This document shows, piece by piece, positions 1 to 7,265 of a DNA stretch of 8,326 bases. The stretch comes from Rhodoferax sp. (GTDB lineage: Bacteria > Pseudomonadota > Gammaproteobacteria > Burkholderiales > Burkholderiaceae_C), in NCBI GenBank assembly GCA_020048795.1, contig JAIFMA010000206.1, forward strand, positions 1 through 8,326, written 5' to 3'. Under the pieces are notes generated by a model that saw only the letters and a list, made by a program, of their open reading frames with translations, was not told where the DNA came from and did not search any database. The translations under genes were made by a program, and so were the position numbers. Position 1 is the first letter of the stretch, and each line of letters begins with the position of its first letter.

Positions 1-45
1 GGTTTGGTCTAATATGGGTTTGTCTTAACCCTGAAACGGAAGAAT

Positions 46-828
46 ATGTTTGGTAACTATCTGCTCAAATGGCTCACGGTGATGACGCTGGTGACGGCCT
101 CGGCACAAGCTCAAAAAGTACCCGAACTGCTGCTGTATTGCGGCATCACCATGGTCAAGCCGATGACCGAAATTGCCCAGCTTTTTGAAAAGCGCGAAGG
201 TGTCAAAATTTTGATTTCACAAGGCGGCTCCGAGGACCTGTACCAGTCCGCCAAGAAAAGTGGCTTGGGTGACTGGTATTTGCCGGGTGAACCCTCCTAC
301 CGTGACAAACACCTGAGCGAAGGTTTGCTGGGCGACTTTGTCAACGTGGGTTACAACCAGATGGCGCTGGTGGTGCAAAAAGGCAATCCCAAGAAGGTCA
401 AGGCCAATCCTCAGGAACTGCTGCGCAAGGACCTCACCATCATTCTGGGCAACGCCGAGTCCGGCAGCGTGGGGCAAGAGTCAAAAAACGTGCTGGATAA
501 GTTGGGCATTTACCCCAAGGTGGTAAAAGCCAGCGCATTTTTGTCACCCGACTCGCGCAGCCTGATGAATGCCATGAGAAAAGGCGAGGCCGACCTGACC
601 ATGACCTGGCGCGCCACCGGTTTGTTTGCCGACAATGTGTCAAAACTCGATGTCCTTGACATTGACCCCAAAATTGCCAAGCCACAGGCCCTGCTGCTCA
701 ATATCTTGAAAAGCTCCAAAAACCCCGAGTTGGCACGCAGTTTCATGAAACTCAGCGCCGGCGATGAAGGCCAGGCCATATTCCGCAAAAATGGCTTTCT
801 GGATAACAAGACAGCCGTGGCCCCTTGA
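46..828 (+). CDS. Periplasmic substrate-binding protein, ModA-like type-2 fold, probable sensor partner of the downstream kinase
   Basis: The 260-residue product begins with a Sec signal peptide: short n-region with Lys8, hydrophobic stretch about 9-19, and an AQA cleavage site after Ala22. The mature part reads as a small periplasmic binding protein of the molybdate/oxyanion-binder type. Seen motifs are YCGITMV at 31-37 (first strand and ligand loop), QGGSEDLY at 59-66, YLPGEPSY at 78-85, a Gly/Ser-rich ESGSVGQE at 138-145, and a MTWRATG segment near 186-192. The length is usual for the ModA family. The ATG at 46 has GGA at 38-40 five bases upstream, which supports this start. No permease or ATPase follows; instead the hybrid kinase gene starts 36 bases downstream, so a role as ligand receptor for signalling is as likely as transport. 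The ligand cannot be read from the sequence. Genes to the left are unseen, so a transporter operon is not excluded. Confidence 0.85.
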   Translation: MFGNYLLKWLTVMTLVTASAQAQKVPELLLYCGITMVKPMTEIAQLFEKREGVKILISQGGSEDLYQSAKKSGLGDWYLPGEPSYRDKHLSEGLLGDFVNVGYNQMALVVQKGNPKKVKANPQELLRKDLTIILGNAESGSVGQESKNVLDKLGIYPKVVKASAFLSPDSRSLMNAMRKGEADLTMTWRATGLFADNVSKLDVLDIDPKIAKPQALLLNILKSSKNPELARSFMKLSAGDEGQAIFRKNGFLDNKTAVAP

Positions 829-841
829 TGTCCTGATGTCC
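826..841. repeat. Perfect 8-base tandem duplication (TGATGTCC x2)
   Basis: TGATGTCC occurs twice in direct succession, starting with the stop codon of the binding-protein gene, and is followed by another TGA. It lies in the 36-base gap before the kinase gene. It looks like a replication-slippage duplication and has no evident function. Confidence 0.6.
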
Positions 842-864
842 TGAAGACTTCAAGCGTTTGATCG

Positions 865-3800
865 ATGAACAAGACAAGTCCGCTGAGCCAGACGGCCGAG
901 GCGCTGGTCGATGCTTCGCTGCGCTGGCTAGTGGGTATCTCGCTGCTGTGTCTGGTGCTGGTGTTCGGGCTGCGCTGGTACTTCAACGACCTGGAGGCCG
1001 GCATCAAGCAGCGTGGCGACAACGAGCGCGCGCGCCTGTTTGTTGGCGAGGAAATTGTGCGCGGCATTCAAGAGCTTGAAAAAGACATTTACCACATGGC
1101 GGTCACCCAAAATGCCGCTGGTTTTGCCCGCATCAATGATGTCGTCAACGACCACCTGGTCAAACTCAAACACGATCTGAATGTTCTCAAGGACGGTGGC
1201 ACCAGCCGCCGTCTGTTACAGCTCAACATTGACGGCAAGGACGAGGTGACCCGCGAGGCCAGTTATCGGCCCGATTCTGTCAATCAGAGCGTGGTGATGG
1301 AACTGATTGAAATCGAGCCCCAACTGACACAGATACAGGCGCGGGCGCACAGCCTGGAAGAGATGCTGGGGCGGCGCTGGAAGGCGCTGGAAGCAGCGGA
1401 CAGCAAGGCTTTTTGGCTGGTAGAAGAAGATGTGGTGATCCAGCTCAAGCAGATCCCGCCACAGTTTGAACGTCTCAACGAAAACGCCAACCGACTTTTT
1501 CTTGAAGGTGACCAGCGACTTCGAGCACTTGAGGCCGAACTCCAGGCTCAATCCAGCCAGCTCAAGCGCATCGAAACCGGTCTGATTTCCCTGGTGGTGG
1601 TGCTCGGCGGCATTCTCGCCGTGTTGTTCATGCGTCGGCTCACAGCGGCGCTGCATGAAACCCGTCGCGCCCGGGATGCCACGGAGAGCCAGCGTGAGCA
1701 AAACGCCACCATTCTCGACACTTTGAGTGACGGGGTTTACGCCACCGACCTGCAAGGTGTGGTCACTTTTATCAATGCTGCAGGAGAGCGCATTCTGGGC
1801 TGGGCTGCGGCAGAACTGATCGGTCGGCATTCGCATGAAGCGATGCACCATCAGCGACCGGACGGCACCGCCTACCCCAGGGAAGAATGTCCCCTGATTG
1901 CCGTGTTGCGCCAAGGTGTCACTCTCGACGCGGAGGACCATTTTGTGCATCACGACGGACATCTGGTGCCGGTGTCGTTGCGCTCCAAGCCTTTGATGCT
2001 GGGCGGTCAGTTGGTCGGATCGCTGCTGTCGTTTCATGACATCAGCGAACGACTTGAGAGCGAGGCCCGCATTCGCTTGCAGCAGGCGGCGCTGAATGCG
2101 GCGGCCAACATGATCCTGATCACCAGCCGCAGTGGTCTGATCGAGTATGTCAACCCGGCCTTTAGCCAGACCACCGGCTTTAGCGCCGACGAAATCATCG
2201 GCCAACCCGCCAGCATCCTGAATTCTGGCGTGCAGGACAGTGCTTTCTACAAGTCCATGTGGGATCTGCTGCTCAGCGGAAAATCCTGGGAAGGCGAGTT
2301 GAGCAATCGACGCAAGAATGGTGAAATTTATCCGGAGCAAATGACAGTCACGCCGATCATGGAGGACGGCGAGATCGCCCACTTTGTGGCCATCAAACGC
2401 GATATCTCGGAAGAGATCAGAACCCGCACCCGCCTGAAACTGATTGAATCGGCCATTCAGGAGACTGAACAGGGCATCATCATCATGGATGCCAAACCGC
2501 ATGCCCAGGGGCCGATCATCCAGTATGTCAACGCGGGCTTCAGCAAAACCACCGGCTACACGGCGCAAGAGGCGGTAGGCGTGCGCACCTCATTTCTTCA
2601 GCCACCACAAATTGACCCACACAAGTCTCAAATGATTGAAACGGCGATGTCGTGTGGCGACAGCCTGACGCTGGAGATGAGCTATCAGCGCAAAGACGGA
2701 ACGCCGTTCATTGGCGAACTGCATTTGTCCCCGGTGCATGCAGACCAGGGTCATGTCAGTCATTACATCGGATTATTGTCAGACATCGATTTGCGCAAAC
2801 AGGCCGAGGCTGCGCTGCGTGACACGCGTGATCAAGCCCTGGAGAACTCGCGGCTCAAATCCGAGTTTTTGTCCACCATGAGCCACGAAATCCGCACCCC
2901 GATGAATGGCATCATTGGCATGACGGACTTGCTGCTCGATACCGAGCTTGATTCTGAACAGCGAGACTTCACCGGGATCGTGCGCGACTCGGCCCACGCC
3001 TTGCTGGTCATCATCAATGATATTCTTGACTTTTCAAAAATTGAAGCCGGCAAGCTCGAAGTTGAAATCACCGAGTTTTCGTCCTCCCATGTGGTCGAAG
3101 GCACGGTCGAGTTACTGGGTGCCAAGGCCCGCGAAAAATCACTGACATTGACGAGTTTTGTTGATCCGGCCCTGCCTGCACGCCTGATGGGAGACCCGAC
3201 ACGGTTGCGTCAGGTGTTGCTGAACATGATCGGCAATGGCATCAAATTCACGGATTCAGGCGGGGTCGAGGTCAGTGCCTCGTTGTCAAACACGGGCACT
3301 GAACCGATGATCCGGTTTGAAATCAGTGATACCGGCATCGGCATTTCCAAACAAACACAGGCCAAGCTGTTTCAGTCGTTCACCCAGGCCGACAGTTCCA
3401 TGACGCGAAAATACGGGGGTACCGGCCTGGGCCTGGCGATCTGCAAGCGCTTGGTGGAACTGATGGGCGGTCACATCGGCATCGACAGCGAACCCGGCAA
3501 GGGCTCGACCTTTTGGTTTACGCTGCCACTGCTGGCTTGCAGCACTGAAACCAAGGCCCATCAGGCACTGGGGCACAGGGCTGCCAATGTGGTGGGGCAC
3601 CGTGTGCTGGTGGTAGACGACCACGCCAGTGACCGCAAGGTGATTCATCGCTACCTGAGCTCATGGGAAATGGCCAACGATGGTGCCAGCAATGCGCACG
3701 AGGCGCTCAAGCTGCTTCAGGATGCGGCCGATGTGGGGGTGCCCTACGACATTGCACTGATCGACTTTGTCATGCCGGGAATGAATGGGCTGGAACTGGC

Positions 3801-4839
3801 CCAAACATTGCGAACAGACCCGCGCTTTGATTCGCTTCGTCTGGTGCTGATGAGTGCACACGATCAGCGCGATCTGAGCGCCAAAGCGATTGAAGCCGGG
3901 TTTGCGGCATGCCTGACCAAGCCCCTGCGCCAGTCACAACTGTTTGACAGCCTGCTGGATCAAGGTGATTTTTCAGCGCAACTGGCCAACCCGGAACCTG
4001 CGTTGCTGATTGACCAGAACATCGCCAATCCGCAGAACCTGTTGACCAATCGACATCTGATCCTGCTGGCCGAAGACAATCTTGTGAACCAGAAGGTGGC
4101 TCAGCTACAGGTCAACAAGCTGGGTTACGCCCTGCACATTGTGAACAACGGCCAGCAGGCGGTTGAGGCGATCGAAGCTTCCCGCAACGGCCAGGCACCG
4201 CGTTATTGCGCCATTCTGATGGACTGCCAGATGCCTGTGCTGGACGGATTTGAAGCCACTGCTGCGATTCGTACGGCCGCGCTACAGGATGACAAACGCA
4301 TTCCCATCATTGCCATGACGGCCAATGCCATGCAAGGAGACCGGGACCGTTGCCTGGCTGTGGGCATGGACGATTACCTGAGCAAGCCCATCAAACCTGA
4401 CGAGTTGCGCAGTATCCTGAAACAGTGGGTCGGGTCTGCGCTGGTGGATATGGCACCTGTGTTGCCCGATTCGCCAAAGTCAGCTCTGCCCGCTGACGAC
4501 AGTCCGGTGATCGACTTCGCCTTGCTCGATGACTACTTTGGCGACGATCCCGAGGTTGTTGTCAAGCTGCTGACACTGTTCCAAAGCAGTACCATCAGCT
4601 TGCTCGGCAAGCTCAACGACGGCATCGCTCGCCGCGATACCCAGACGGTCTATGCTTTAGCCCATGAACTCAAGGGCTCTTGCGGCAACATTGGGATCGA
4701 ACGCATGGCCCACATTACAAACCGTCTGGAAACCGCCAGTGCCGAGCTGGACTGGTCAAGCGTGAGCACTGATTTTGTCGCCCTGCGCGCCGCCTTTGAC
4801 GATGTGGTGCGTGTTATTGCTGAGCATCAACGACATTAG
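865..4839 (+). CDS. Membrane hybrid histidine kinase: sensor, 3 PAS, HisKA, HATPase, 2 REC, HPt
   Basis: This 1324-residue inner-membrane phosphorelay kinase has TM1 at about 21-38, a mostly helical periplasmic domain of about 200 residues (40-239) and TM2 at about 240-256. There is no full HAMP; a short charged helix leads to PAS1 (about 281-398), PAS2 (407-518) and PAS3 (528-648). The HisKA H-box SHEIRTP carries phospho-acceptor His674. The ATPase has the N-box around Asn787/Asn791, DTGIGIS at 822-828 and GGTGLGL at 851-857. Receiver 1 has acidic Asp918/919, phospho-acceptor Asp967 and Lys1019; receiver 2 has Glu1070/Asp1071, Asp1120 and Lys1174. The HPt motif AHELKGS places its phospho-acceptor at His1267. 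All key residues are intact. An in-frame TGA at 859-861, two codons before the ATG, makes 865 the first possible start; its ribosome binding site is weak, suggesting dependence on the upstream gene. The soluble binding protein next door suggests a TorT/TorS-like input. No DNA-binding response regulator is in the window. Confidence 0.96.
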   Translation: MNKTSPLSQTAEALVDASLRWLVGISLLCLVLVFGLRWYFNDLEAGIKQRGDNERARLFVGEEIVRGIQELEKDIYHMAVTQNAAGFARINDVVNDHLVKLKHDLNVLKDGGTSRRLLQLNIDGKDEVTREASYRPDSVNQSVVMELIEIEPQLTQIQARAHSLEEMLGRRWKALEAADSKAFWLVEEDVVIQLKQIPPQFERLNENANRLFLEGDQRLRALEAELQAQSSQLKRIETGLISLVVVLGGILAVLFMRRLTAALHETRRARDATESQREQNATILDTLSDGVYATDLQGVVTFINAAGERILGWAAAELIGRHSHEAMHHQRPDGTAYPREECPLIAVLRQGVTLDAEDHFVHHDGHLVPVSLRSKPLMLGGQLVGSLLSFHDISERLESEARIRLQQAALNAAANMILITSRSGLIEYVNPAFSQTTGFSADEIIGQPASILNSGVQDSAFYKSMWDLLLSGKSWEGELSNRRKNGEIYPEQMTVTPIMEDGEIAHFVAIKRDISEEIRTRTRLKLIESAIQETEQGIIIMDAKPHAQGPIIQYVNAGFSKTTGYTAQEAVGVRTSFLQPPQIDPHKSQMIETAMSCGDSLTLEMSYQRKDGTPFIGELHLSPVHADQGHVSHYIGLLSDIDLRKQAEAALRDTRDQALENSRLKSEFLSTMSHEIRTPMNGIIGMTDLLLDTELDSEQRDFTGIVRDSAHALLVIINDILDFSKIEAGKLEVEITEFSSSHVVEGTVELLGAKAREKSLTLTSFVDPALPARLMGDPTRLRQVLLNMIGNGIKFTDSGGVEVSASLSNTGTEPMIRFEISDTGIGISKQTQAKLFQSFTQADSSMTRKYGGTGLGLAICKRLVELMGGHIGIDSEPGKGSTFWFTLPLLACSTETKAHQALGHRAANVVGHRVLVVDDHASDRKVIHRYLSSWEMANDGASNAHEALKLLQDAADVGVPYDIALIDFVMPGMNGLELAQTLRTDPRFDSLRLVLMSAHDQRDLSAKAIEAGFAACLTKPLRQSQLFDSLLDQGDFSAQLANPEPALLIDQNIANPQNLLTNRHLILLAEDNLVNQKVAQLQVNKLGYALHIVNNGQQAVEAIEASRNGQAPRYCAILMDCQMPVLDGFEATAAIRTAALQDDKRIPIIAMTANAMQGDRDRCLAVGMDDYLSKPIKPDELRSILKQWVGSALVDMAPVLPDSPKSALPADDSPVIDFALLDDYFGDDPEVVVKLLTLFQSSTISLLGKLNDGIARRDTQTVYALAHELKGSCGNIGIERMAHITNRLETASAELDWSSVSTDFVALRAAFDDVVRVIAEHQRH
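4814..4839. other. Tail-to-tail overlap of the kinase and ybbA coding ends
   Basis: The kinase stop TAG lies at 4837-4839 on + and the ybbA stop TAA at 4816-4814 on -. The last codons of the two convergent genes therefore share 26 bases in antisense. No room is left for an intergenic terminator, and I see no hairpin followed by a T-run nearby. Confidence 0.9.
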
Positions 4840-5509
4840 TTGGCACCACCTGCCCCGCTTCGATCGTGATACACCGCTGACAACGCTCGGCAATGGCTTT
4901 GTCGTGAGTAACCAACACCAGCGTGGTACCCAATTCACGGTTCAGAGCAAACATCAGCGCCATCACCGATTCACCGGTGGCAAAGTCCAGACTGCCGGTG
5001 GGCTCATCGGCTAACAAGACGGCTGGTTGCACGACAAACGCACGCGCCAGTGCCACGCGCTGTTGTTCGCCCCCCGAGAGTACCTTGGGGTAATGTCCGA
5101 GGCGCTGCGACAAGCCCACGCGCTCCAGCATCTCGCTCGAAGCCTTGCGGGCATCGCGCCGATTGGCCAGTTCCAGCGGCAGCATGACGTTTTCAAGCGC
5201 CGTCAGATTGCCGAGTAGCTGAAAACTCTGGAACACAAAACCCACTTGTTGCGCCCGTAACGCTGCCCGCGCGTCTTCGTCGATGGCAAACAGGTCTTGC
5301 CCGGCCAGAACCACCGTACCTCGGCTGGGAATGTCGAGTCCGGCAATGATCGACAGCAAGGTGCTTTTCCCGGATCCTGATGCACCGACAATAGCCACGG
5401 TTTCGCGCCGGTTCAGGCGCACGTCAATATCGCGCAAAATATCAAGCGTACCGGTCGAATCGGTGACAGATTTAAAAACGTGCTCAACCGAAATAATGCA
5501 ATCAGACAT
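4814..5509 (-). CDS. ybbA: ABC transporter ATP-binding protein, YbbA/LolD type
   Basis: This 231-residue cytoplasmic ATPase subunit has every nucleotide-binding motif: Walker A GASGSGKST at 42-50, Q-loop Gln94 in VFQSFQ, signature LSGGEQQR at 144-151, Walker B ending in ADEP with catalytic Glu169, D-loop SLD at 173-175 and switch His202 in VTHD. The size, the LSGGEQQR signature and the ADEPTGSLD segment fit the MacB/LolD/YbbA branch (type VII ABC systems), which acts on envelope substrates rather than in nutrient import. The head-to-head position with tesA matches the ybbA/tesA arrangement of E. coli and favours YbbA over LolD. The start is set at 5509 because MSDCIISVEHV begins just where homology should; the frame stays open for 91 more codons upstream, but that stretch is antisense to tesA. 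The upstream ribosome binding site is only A/G-rich (AAAGAAAA). No permease gene follows, since the next gene is the convergent kinase. Confidence 0.93.
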   Translation of the reverse strand: MSDCIISVEHVFKSVTDSTGTLDILRDIDVRLNRRETVAIVGASGSGKSTLLSIIAGLDIPSRGTVVLAGQDLFAIDEDARAALRAQQVGFVFQSFQLLGNLTALENVMLPLELANRRDARKASSEMLERVGLSQRLGHYPKVLSGGEQQRVALARAFVVQPAVLLADEPTGSLDFATGESVMALMFALNRELGTTLVLVTHDKAIAERCQRCITIEAGQVVPTNVVDAQQ

Positions 5510-5537
5510 GGATTTTTCTTTGGATTTGATCAATTTG
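5507..5537. promoter_or_regulatory. Divergent start region of ybbA and tesA with a shared CATG
   Basis: The palindrome CATG at 5507-5510 gives the ybbA ATG on the - strand (5509-5507) and an in-frame ATG for tesA on the + strand (5508-5510). A second tesA start is TTG at 5535, with GGA at 5522-5524 ten bases upstream. With either start there are at most 25 bases between the two genes, so at least one promoter must lie inside a coding region. I do not recognise convincing -35/-10 boxes. Confidence 0.6.
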
Positions 5538-6191
5538 AATCGCCGACACTGTATCGCGTTGGCAAGTGGACTTGGTTTTGCAGGGAATATCGGCGCGAAC
5601 GCGTCGAGGCAAGCCACGCCCTCAAGGCCCGGTTCAGGCAAGATTTTGGTCGTTGGAGATTCTCTCAGTGCCGAGTACGGCATCCGGCGTGGCAGCGGTT
5701 GGGTGGCGCTGCTGGAGAAAAAGCTGGCCGATGAAAAATTCGCCACCACAGTGGTCAACGCCAGTATCAGTGGAGACACCACCTCGGGCGGACGGGCTCG
5801 TCTGCCGGCCCTGCTGGGTCAACACCGGCCTACGCTGGTGGTGATCGAGCTTGGCGGCAACGATGCCTTGCGTGGACTTCCTTTGAGCATGACGCAAGAC
5901 AATCTGGGGGCCATGGCCCAGGCCTGCCGGCAAGTCGGTGCTCGGGTGCTGTTTCTGGGCTTACAGGTACCACCCAACTACGGGCGTGACTACGCCGTGC
6001 GCTTTGCCGCCGTTTTTAGCGACGTTGCCCGAGTTCACAAGGCAGCGTTGGTACCGTTCTTCTTGAAAGGCATCGCCGATGTGCCTGATAGCCTGAAATG
6101 GTTTCAGGCCGACCGCATCCATCCGATCGAAGCGGCGCATCCGCTGATTTTGGCCAACATTTGGCCGGTCCTCAAAAAGGGATTGCTGTGA
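5508..6191 (+). CDS. tesA: TesA-type periplasmic SGNH esterase / acyl-CoA thioesterase I / lysophospholipase
   Basis: TesA hydrolyses acyl thioesters and various esters in the periplasm. The product is 227 residues from ATG 5508, or 218 from TTG 5535. It has a signal peptide with Arg12-Arg13, a hydrophobic core at about 15-29 and an ANA cleavage site after Ala32. The four SGNH blocks are present: GDSLS with nucleophile Ser52, oxyanion Gly89 in SISGDT, GGND with Asn118, and DRIH giving Asp202 and catalytic His205. The Asp-to-His spacing and mature size match E. coli TesA. The start is uncertain. ATG 5508 lacks a Shine-Dalgarno sequence and gives an unusually long, partly acidic n-region; TTG 5535 gives a classical signal peptide starting MNRRHC and has GGA upstream. 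The frame is open back to 5283, but that extension is antisense to ybbA. Its stop overlaps the mnmH start, so the two genes are probably co-transcribed. Confidence 0.93.
   Translation: MDFSLDLINLNRRHCIALASGLGFAGNIGANASRQATPSRPGSGKILVVGDSLSAEYGIRRGSGWVALLEKKLADEKFATTVVNASISGDTTSGGRARLPALLGQHRPTLVVIELGGNDALRGLPLSMTQDNLGAMAQACRQVGARVLFLGLQVPPNYGRDYAVRFAAVFSDVARVHKAALVPFFLKGIADVPDSLKWFQADRIHPIEAAHPLILANIWPVLKKGLL
6177..6182 (+). promoter_or_regulatory. Ribosome binding site of mnmH inside the tesA 3' end
   Basis: AAGGGA ends five bases before the GTG at 6188. It lies within the last codons of tesA and supports GTG 6188 over starts further upstream in the open frame (which reaches back to 6098). 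Confidence 0.65.
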
Positions 6192-7252
6192 GCCTGACCC
6201 CCATCAACGCGGCAGCGGCGATCATGCAGCTGACTGACTTCGACACCATCATCGATGCCCGCAGTGAAGACGAATTTGCGCTGGATCATCTTCCCCTGTC
6301 GGTAAACTGGCCAACCCTGAACAACCAGGAACGCCAGAGCATCGGTACACTGTACAAACAGGTGAACCCCTTTGAAGCCCGAAAACGCGGTGCAGTCATC
6401 GCTGCACGCAACATTGCCGCTCACATTGAACGGGAACTCATCCATCAACCCAAAGACTGGAAGCCACTGGTGTATTGTTGGCGCGGAGGGCAACGCAGCG
6501 GTGCACTGGCGCTGATTCTGAGCCAGATCGGGTTTCGCGTCACATTGCTGGAAGGCGGCTACAAAGCCTTTCGTGCTGCCATGATGCAGGATATCGAGCG
6601 CATCGTACCCAGTTTACGTTTTCAGGTCATTTGCGGCCCCACGGGCTCGGGCAAAACCCGTCTGCTACAGGCTTTGGCGACCCAAGGCGCACAAGTGATG
6701 GATCTGGAAGCCCTGGCGAACCACCGTAGCTCGGTGCTCGGAGCCATTCCAGGGCTGCCACAGCCCAGCCAGAAACACTTTGACACGCTGATTTGGGACA
6801 GTTTACGCCACTTTGATGCTGGCAAAGTGGTCTATGTGGAGAGCGAAAGCAAAAAGGTGGGAAATGTCACTTTGCCCATCACGCTGGTCAACGCCATGCG
6901 CCAAAGTCCCTGTCTGAATTTGCAGCTACCTGACACCGAACGGGTGGCATTGTTGATGGAAGACTACGACTACCTGCTGAAGGATGTCGCCTATTTTTGT
7001 GATCGACTTGCCGCCTTGTCGGTACTCAGGGGCCACACCGTGATCGAACGCTGGCAAACCCAGGCCCGCTCGGGTGACTTTGCTGCGGTGGTACAGAACT
7101 TACTCTCCAGTCACTATGATCCCGCCTACCTTCAGTCAATGAAGCGTAACTTTTCACAATTCGATGATGCCAGGATCATCGCACCGAATGACCACTCCAT
7201 GCAGGCCATGGGCGACCTGGCGGCTCAAGTCGCGCAAGCCCAGCAGACCTGA
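6188..7252 (+). CDS. mnmH: tRNA 2-selenouridine synthase (MnmH/SelU)
   Basis: MnmH converts 2-thiouridine at the wobble position of certain tRNAs to 2-selenouridine, using selenophosphate and a geranylated intermediate. The 354-residue length is close to the E. coli enzyme (about 364). The N-terminal rhodanese domain (about 1-130) includes DARSEDEF near 24-31 and the active-site loop CWRGGQRSG. With the GTG start its cysteine is Cys97, the same number as the essential cysteine in E. coli, which supports this start. The C-terminal part holds a P-loop GPTGSGKT at 150-157, followed by the family segments DLEALANHR and VESESKKVG. The GTG at 6188-6190 overlaps the tesA stop TGA at 6189-6191 (GTGA), consistent with translational coupling. 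Function requires a selenophosphate synthetase (SelD), which is not in this window. Confidence 0.96.
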   Translation: MSLTPINAAAAIMQLTDFDTIIDARSEDEFALDHLPLSVNWPTLNNQERQSIGTLYKQVNPFEARKRGAVIAARNIAAHIERELIHQPKDWKPLVYCWRGGQRSGALALILSQIGFRVTLLEGGYKAFRAAMMQDIERIVPSLRFQVICGPTGSGKTRLLQALATQGAQVMDLEALANHRSSVLGAIPGLPQPSQKHFDTLIWDSLRHFDAGKVVYVESESKKVGNVTLPITLVNAMRQSPCLNLQLPDTERVALLMEDYDYLLKDVAYFCDRLAALSVLRGHTVIERWQTQARSGDFAAVVQNLLSSHYDPAYLQSMKRNFSQFDDARIIAPNDHSMQAMGDLAAQVAQAQQT

Positions 7253-7265
7253 GTGTGATCGTGAA

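Noticed and set aside
1..45. Promoter upstream of the binding-protein gene
   Set aside because: Only 45 bases are visible; I can support the GGA ribosome binding site but no paired -35/-10 elements.
510..1067. A 185-codon open frame on the - strand across the binding-protein/kinase junction
   Set aside because: It is antisense to two real genes, has Ser/Arg-rich low-information composition and no recognisable family features.
1216..2568. A 450-codon open frame on the - strand inside the kinase gene
   Set aside because: It is the antisense shadow of well-conserved kinase codons (periplasmic domain to PAS3). The translation shows no domain motif and there is no plausible ribosome binding site; long antisense frames are common in GC-rich genes.
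5283..5507. A 75-codon N-terminal extension of the tesA frame
   Set aside because: It is antisense to ybbA Walker A sequence and would put the signal peptide in the middle of the protein.
5510..5782. A 91-codon N-terminal extension of the ybbA frame
   Set aside because: It is antisense to the tesA signal peptide and catalytic block; ABC ATPases of this family begin a few residues before the first strand, which matches the ATG at 5509.
6098..6187. A 30-codon N-terminal extension of mnmH
   Set aside because: It overlaps the conserved DRIH block of tesA in another frame. The GTG at 6188 has a good ribosome binding site and places the catalytic cysteine at position 97 as in E. coli.
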